Shown piece by piece: positions 60,031 to 64,000 of a stretch of DNA of 64,000 nt. Origin of the DNA: G963674685 sp964591275 (lineage in GTDB: Bacteria > Lernaellota > Lernaellaia > JACKCT01); assembly GCA_964591275.1 (NCBI GenBank), contig CAZQAE010000004.1, forward strand, positions 1-64,000, read 5' to 3'. Position numbers and translations under genes: made by a program. How positions within the stretch are numbered: position 1 is the stretch's first letter; every line of letters begins with the position of its first letter. The notes under the pieces are model-generated. The model was not told the origin of the DNA. It saw only the letters and a list, made by a program, of their open reading frames with translations, and made no database searches.

Positions 60031-62058
60031 CTATTCACACCCGCAGCAGCCGCCGGTCACTTTTCCATCGGGCCATCCTTCATCTTCATCCTCTTCATCG
60101 GTCGGGATATCCGTGGTGATGTCGTCGTCCCCGGGATCCTCAGGAGCAATGCACTGGTCGCTTTGTTCATCGCAAGTTTCGCCTTCTGGGCAGGGGTTTC
60201 CAACGTGACCGCAACGGTTGTCGTCTTCGTTGCAGAACTCGTCGCCGTTACACCAGAGACCATCGTCCTCTTCGCAGGGCGGCTCGCCTTCAAGGCACTG
60301 GTTATTAAGTTCGTCGCATTGCTCAAATCCATTGCAATAAAGATCGTCTACGGAGCAGGGATTGCCCGTGTGGCCGCAATCGTCGATTTCCTCGTCGCAG
60401 AAATCGTCGCCATTGCAAAAAACATTATCGTCGCCGCATTCCGGAATTCGAGATGCCGTGCACGCGTCGGTTTCCTCGTCGCAGCCTTCGACGCCGTTAC
60501 AGTAAACGCCATCATCCGGGCAGGCGATATCGGCCCATTGACATTCGCCCGTGCCAGTGTCGCAGGTTTCCGCGCCGTTGCAAAAGAGCCCATCGTCGCA
60601 ATCAGCATCTTCCGTGCAAACGCAAAGGTCTTCGCCATCACAGTCCTGATCGATGCCATCGCAGTTGATATCGGGAGCGCCGGGATAGATCGTATCATCC
60701 CAGTCGTTGCAGTCCGGGCCGTCGCACTGCGGACCATCGAAGCCGTCGTCGTCGTTGTCGCAGTCGATCAAAATTCCATACAACGGTATAAATTCGGCGC
60801 CGGCGACAGTGCCGTAGCTGACAAAGGCCGAGACGGGCTTGGTGGAAACCAGATGCCATTGGGTGACATAGCTCGTCTCACCGTGGTGCTGGCCCTGGCT
60901 CATGTTATCGCCCCACACTAGAACGTCATCCGCCGGATCGGGCGTGCTTTGCGTGTCGTAGAGGGAAACATCATTGTCGTCCTGATAGGAGAAAATGTCG
61001 ATCTCGCCGTTGACGGAAGTGAAGTAGAAGTTCGTTCCGATGCGCGTTCCGCCCTCGTCCACGGCGATATCCATATAGTGATAATCCGGTGCTGAACCCG
61101 TCAGTGGATTCACTGCGACCGTGATCGTCTCGTCGCTTTCGACCTCGAAAAACATCGTGTTGAAAGATTGGTTCCACTTTTGCCCGGTCTGCAGAACCCC
61201 GCTCCATACCTGTGTGCCTGTATCGATATCCGTTATGGTTACGTTGTTGTCATCGGCGTAGCTGTTGATAATCAAATCTGCGAGGCCGCTGCTCACGCCC
61301 ATGAAACCGAGGAAACGAGTGCCGGAGAAAAGCCCCGAGGACGCCGGCACGCTGTAGCCGATGTCAGTGAAATTGAGTACGGAAACTCCCTTCGTAGCGG
61401 TGGTCTTGAGATAGCGATTGCGTATTCCGTCGTCGCCCCGGATGTCCCAATACTCACCGGAATTCAGAATCTTCACGCCGACAAAGGTGCCGTTGGTTAT
61501 GTCGTATACTTGGACTTGCGTGTTGTCGTAGTAGGCGAAAACCTTCTGGCGGCTTGTTGAGCCGCTCCAGTGCTGGTAGGTGTAAAACTTTAGACCCACG
61601 GCCATGGAGTACTCGTTCAGCGCGTGATAACCGCAGATATTGTCGTCTGCGGCGCCGACTAGGACGGCAATCAGGTCCGAGGCTTCAAGCAGAAAACGCC
61701 CGGGCTGAATGGGGTAGGCGACGTGCTCGCCTTCCGCAAGCGTACCGGAAAACAGCAGTGCGCCCACGTCGCTATAAATTTCGTAGGTCGTGCCATCAAT
61801 GTAGCCGAACAGGAAAATTTTATCGAATGCGTAAAAGTACGACGAGTTGGGATACGCTTCCATCGCGGCGCTTACAGGCCAAATAGGTTGCCGCGCAAAC
61901 TCGGGCCGCATCGGGTGCGCGTACATTCCCGGTATTGCGCCATCAGCAACGGACGCTTGTCTGGCGGGCATTGGGACCGGACCCGCGAATCCGACAGCAG
62001 CAGCCAGAATTGATAAAACCACCATCAGAAAGATAAATTTGATTTTCAGAGTCGGCAC
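60031..62058 (-). CDS. Exported protein with IgGFc-binding-like domain, MopE motif, Cys-rich repeats and GGCCGCE end
   Basis: A 675-residue exported protein. It starts at a GTG (62058) with GGAGG upstream. The signal peptide ends near VGFAG (about 25). A beta-rich region (about 60-420) has tandem repeats of the type YDNTQVQVYDITNGT / GEYWDIRGDDGIRNRYLKTT that resemble IgGFc-binding-like domains. MopE-type motifs follow (CDNDDDGFDGPQCDGPDCND, INCDGIDQDCDGEDLC) and then CDDGLFCNG / CDEETDACT repeats (about 480-640). The tail is acidic (DDDITTDIPTDEEDEDEG) and ends GGCCGCE. It shares the Cys-rich module with 50861-53563 and the remnant at 13005-13172. Confidence 0.78.
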   Translation of the reverse strand: MPTLKIKFIFLMVVLSILAAAVGFAGPVPMPARQASVADGAIPGMYAHPMRPEFARQPIWPVSAAMEAYPNSSYFYAFDKIFLFGYIDGTTYEIYSDVGALLFSGTLAEGEHVAYPIQPGRFLLEASDLIAVLVGAADDNICGYHALNEYSMAVGLKFYTYQHWSGSTSRQKVFAYYDNTQVQVYDITNGTFVGVKILNSGEYWDIRGDDGIRNRYLKTTATKGVSVLNFTDIGYSVPASSGLFSGTRFLGFMGVSSGLADLIINSYADDNNVTITDIDTGTQVWSGVLQTGQKWNQSFNTMFFEVESDETITVAVNPLTGSAPDYHYMDIAVDEGGTRIGTNFYFTSVNGEIDIFSYQDDNDVSLYDTQSTPDPADDVLVWGDNMSQGQHHGETSYVTQWHLVSTKPVSAFVSYGTVAGAEFIPLYGILIDCDNDDDGFDGPQCDGPDCNDWDDTIYPGAPDINCDGIDQDCDGEDLCVCTEDADCDDGLFCNGAETCDTGTGECQWADIACPDDGVYCNGVEGCDEETDACTASRIPECGDDNVFCNGDDFCDEEIDDCGHTGNPCSVDDLYCNGFEQCDELNNQCLEGEPPCEEDDGLWCNGDEFCNEDDNRCGHVGNPCPEGETCDEQSDQCIAPEDPGDDDITTDIPTDEEDEDEGWPDGKVTGGCCGCE

Positions 62059-62254
62059 AATTTCCTCCGCAAGGCATGTCCATCCAGGAAGCTATGATAA
62101 CAGAAAACGGATTTTAAATGGAATGATGTTCATTTTTTGTAATACTAAAGTGATCGCATCGGCATTAGCGGATGAATTTCGGCAAAGCAGTTGCGGCCTT
62201 GCCGGTGATAATCTATAGTTTTGCGTCCCGATCATCACTTAAGAGGACGAGGGC

Positions 62255-63076
62255 ATGTCACGCAAGCCAAAAATTGCGCATATTTTGTTGATTTGCATTG
62301 TGGCCCTGTTTATCACGGCTGCGACGGTCGACGCGGGCACAATCTCTATTACGCCCAGGGTGAAACAGGTCATTGTCGAAGAAAAAAGGGGATTGGAAAT
62401 TTCCATCGACAATAGCGGAGACGAAGCGGCAAAAAACGCACAGATTCACATCGATCTGGCTGGCGTCACGCTCTCGGGACCGCTTTGGAACACTTTAAGC
62501 CCAAAAGAGGAGAAGTCGCATACCTTTTTCCTGGAGACCTTGCCGACAGCGCCGGGCAATCATCCCGTTTACGTGACCATCGATTTCACCGACCTGAACA
62601 TGTATCCCTTTACGGCCCTGGACGTAACGCTCATCAACGTGGGCGCTGATTCCAAACCGGCGCGCCTTTTCGGCAAATCCAGACCGGCCTCCATCAAGAA
62701 ATCGGGCAAGTTGTCCTTTACGCTCAAAAATCTGGACGAGGAACCCAAGCATGTCAGCGTGCGAGTCTTCGGCCCGCGTGAAATCAATTTCCAGGCGACT
62801 GCCCCCATGTTGGATCTTCCCGCCGGCAGCGTCATCGAAAAAACCATGAAGGTGACGAACTTCTCCGCATTGGCCGGCGCTGCTTACCCGGTGTATCTGG
62901 TTTTTGAGTACGATCTCAGTGATCGGCATTTCACATACGCGCTCAAATCCCGCGTGAGCATTCAGGCCGGCGGCATTTCCATGTCGTCGCGCAAGACCGT
63001 CATATTCATCGGTATCGCCGTGGTGATCCTCGCCGCGTTGTTTGAGATCATTCGTCGCGTCGCCAAAAAGAAATGA
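62255..63076 (+). CDS. Exported protein with C-terminal TM anchor
   Basis: A 273-residue protein: signal peptide (about 1-27, ending TVDAG), two immunoglobulin-like beta-sandwich regions (about 30-130 and 145-235, with SGKLSFTLKNLDEEPKHVSVRVFGP) and a C-terminal TM helix (about 245-266) with basic RRVAKKK tail. The pattern fits BatD-like or adhesion-support proteins anchored with the bulk outside the inner membrane. GGACGAGGGC precedes the ATG. It is followed after 10 bp by a large TM protein, so the two are probably an operon. Confidence 0.65.
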   Translation: MSRKPKIAHILLICIVALFITAATVDAGTISITPRVKQVIVEEKRGLEISIDNSGDEAAKNAQIHIDLAGVTLSGPLWNTLSPKEEKSHTFFLETLPTAPGNHPVYVTIDFTDLNMYPFTALDVTLINVGADSKPARLFGKSRPASIKKSGKLSFTLKNLDEEPKHVSVRVFGPREINFQATAPMLDLPAGSVIEKTMKVTNFSALAGAAYPVYLVFEYDLSDRHFTYALKSRVSIQAGGISMSSRKTVIFIGIAVVILAALFEIIRRVAKKK

Positions 63077-63086
63077 ACCCCTTTGC

Positions 63087-64000
63087 ATGATGACTGAATC
63101 CAGCGACAAAAGCGCTAACACCTTTTTCAACCGCGTTTGGAATTTCCTATCGACGCATTATAACGTCCTGATCGACGCCGCGATCCTGATCGCCATTTTC
63201 TATTTCATGACCACGTACTTTCCACTGTCTTTGTTAACGCTCGACACAACGCCGACGGGCGGCGACATTCCCGCGCACAACTACCTGGTCAGTCACCTAC
63301 ACGAATCGATCAAGCACGGCAGCCTCATTTCCTGGGCCGACGGGTGGTGGTCGGGTTTCCCGATGTACCAGTTCTATTTCTTTCTTCCCTATCTGATTAT
63401 GGCCCTGCTGGCCTTCGTGATCCCGATCAACATCGCGTTCAAGATCGTATCCATCGCCGGAATCTTTGGCCTGCCCCTGTGCCTTTACCTGGGCACGAAG
63501 CAGCTCAAAGGCCCGCGCGCCGCCGCGCCGCTGGCCGCCGTGGCCTCGGTCCCCTTTCTTTTCGTGCAGACGCACACCATGTGGGGCGTCAACGTCAAGA
63601 GCACGCTGGCGGGCATGATCGCCAACTCCATGTCCTTTTGCCTCTTCGTACTTTTTTTGGGCTACGCGCTGGCGGACCTCAAAGAAAAACGCATGAGGCC
63701 CATCACAGCCGTCATCCTCACGCTGTTATTTTACTCCCACTTCTTCACAACGCTGACCGCCGTACTGGTGTCCGGCGCCTGCGTCTTCGTCCTGAGCAGG
63801 CAGTGGTTGCCGCGGATTAAAGCCCTTTTGCCCTCGGGGATCATCGCCGTTTTGTGCGCGGCCTTCTGGCTTTTCCCCTTGATGGCCAAGACGCAATTTT
63901 CCGTGGAGTTCGGCGGAGACTGGGATGAGAATCTGCTGGAAACCTTCCCTTTCTGGGCCAAATACATCGCCGTCTTCGCTGCGGTCGCCCTGGGTTTCGG
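63087..64000 (+). CDS. PTPS-related multi-pass membrane protein, N-terminal part (runs off the window)
   Basis: The frame from ATG 63087 (MMTESSDKSANTFFNRVWN) is open to the end of the window, 304 codons without stop. It has several TM helices (starting about residue 30). The block TPTGGDIPAHNYLVSHL then SWADGWWSGFPMYQFYFFLPYLIMALLAF is characteristic of the membrane domain called '6-pyruvoyl-tetrahydropterin synthase-related' (PF10131), a GT-C/oligosaccharyltransferase-like fold. Gly-Asp in loop 1 is the probable catalytic position. It lies 10 bp after the exported protein gene. The C-terminus is not visible. Confidence 0.75.
   Translation, partial: MMTESSDKSANTFFNRVWNFLSTHYNVLIDAAILIAIFYFMTTYFPLSLLTLDTTPTGGDIPAHNYLVSHLHESIKHGSLISWADGWWSGFPMYQFYFFLPYLIMALLAFVIPINIAFKIVSIAGIFGLPLCLYLGTKQLKGPRAAAPLAAVASVPFLFVQTHTMWGVNVKSTLAGMIANSMSFCLFVLFLGYALADLKEKRMRPITAVILTLLFYSHFFTTLTAVLVSGACVFVLSRQWLPRIKALLPSGIIAVLCAAFWLFPLMAKTQFSVEFGGDWDENLLETFPFWAKYIAVFAAVALGF

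Overview
The window comes from a diderm (Gram-negative-type) bacterium. It has a TamB/TamA-type outer-membrane assembly pair, several lipoproteins with clear lipoboxes, MacA/MacB-type efflux genes, DciA, DUF502 and SPOR proteins, and MopE-like metal-binding motifs. Together with the many Asp-rich secreted proteins, this suggests a lineage related to the former Deltaproteobacteria (Myxococcota, Desulfobacterota or a candidate phylum nearby). That placement is an inference. I see no rRNA, tRNA or CRISPR array.

Layout. 1-364 is the 5' part of a group II intron on the minus strand, inserted 3 bp after a hairpin that follows a membrane-protein gene (411-2018). 2.1-5.0 kb holds small genes: a HicAB toxin-antitoxin pair, a DUF1566-like lipoprotein and an Asp-rich lipoprotein. 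5.2-12.5 kb is the TamB/TamA-like pair. 12.5-13.2 kb is a scar that joins a broken AgcS symporter gene to the tail of a Cys-rich secreted protein. 13.2-19.1 kb has two small envelope genes, a three-gene MacA/ABC/MacB operon and an Agl23-like membrane protein. 19.3-21.9 kb is a two-domain M16 peptidase. 22.6-25.1 kb has two secreted phosphoesterases. 25.5-29.6 kb is an A+T-rich Gabija-like defence module (OLD nuclease plus UvrD-type helicase). 30.0-34.0 kb is a translationally coupled operon of three radical-SAM genes. 34.2-39.3 kb has DciA, membrane, SPOR and ExeA-like genes. 39.3-41.1 kb is a second accessory island: a SieB-like exclusion protein, a DUF1828/DUF1829 protein and a DUF6978-like protein. 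41.3-62.1 kb is dominated by exported proteins: a heparinase II/III-like protein, a six-hairpin glycosidase-like lipoprotein, three tandem MopE plus beta-helix lipoproteins, a metalloprotease and a Cys-rich protein. 62.2 kb to the end has an exported membrane-anchored protein and a multi-TM protein that runs off the window.

The most unusual theme is a two-format secretome. Exported proteins carry a low-complexity Asp-rich spacer, often built from a 4-residue (12-bp) repeat. The spacer lies either directly after an N-terminal lipobox Cys, or directly before a short C-terminal Gly/Cys motif (GGCGC, SSCGC, GGCCG, GGCCGCE; SGCGC in the scar). No protein in the window has both, so the C-terminal Cys motif is a candidate undescribed sorting or anchoring tag.

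The intergenic spaces are also distinctive. They hold several families of interspersed hairpin repeats (one with compensatory base changes), 19- and 26-bp perfect inverted repeats, period-7 tandem repeats and a roughly 150-bp imperfect palindrome.
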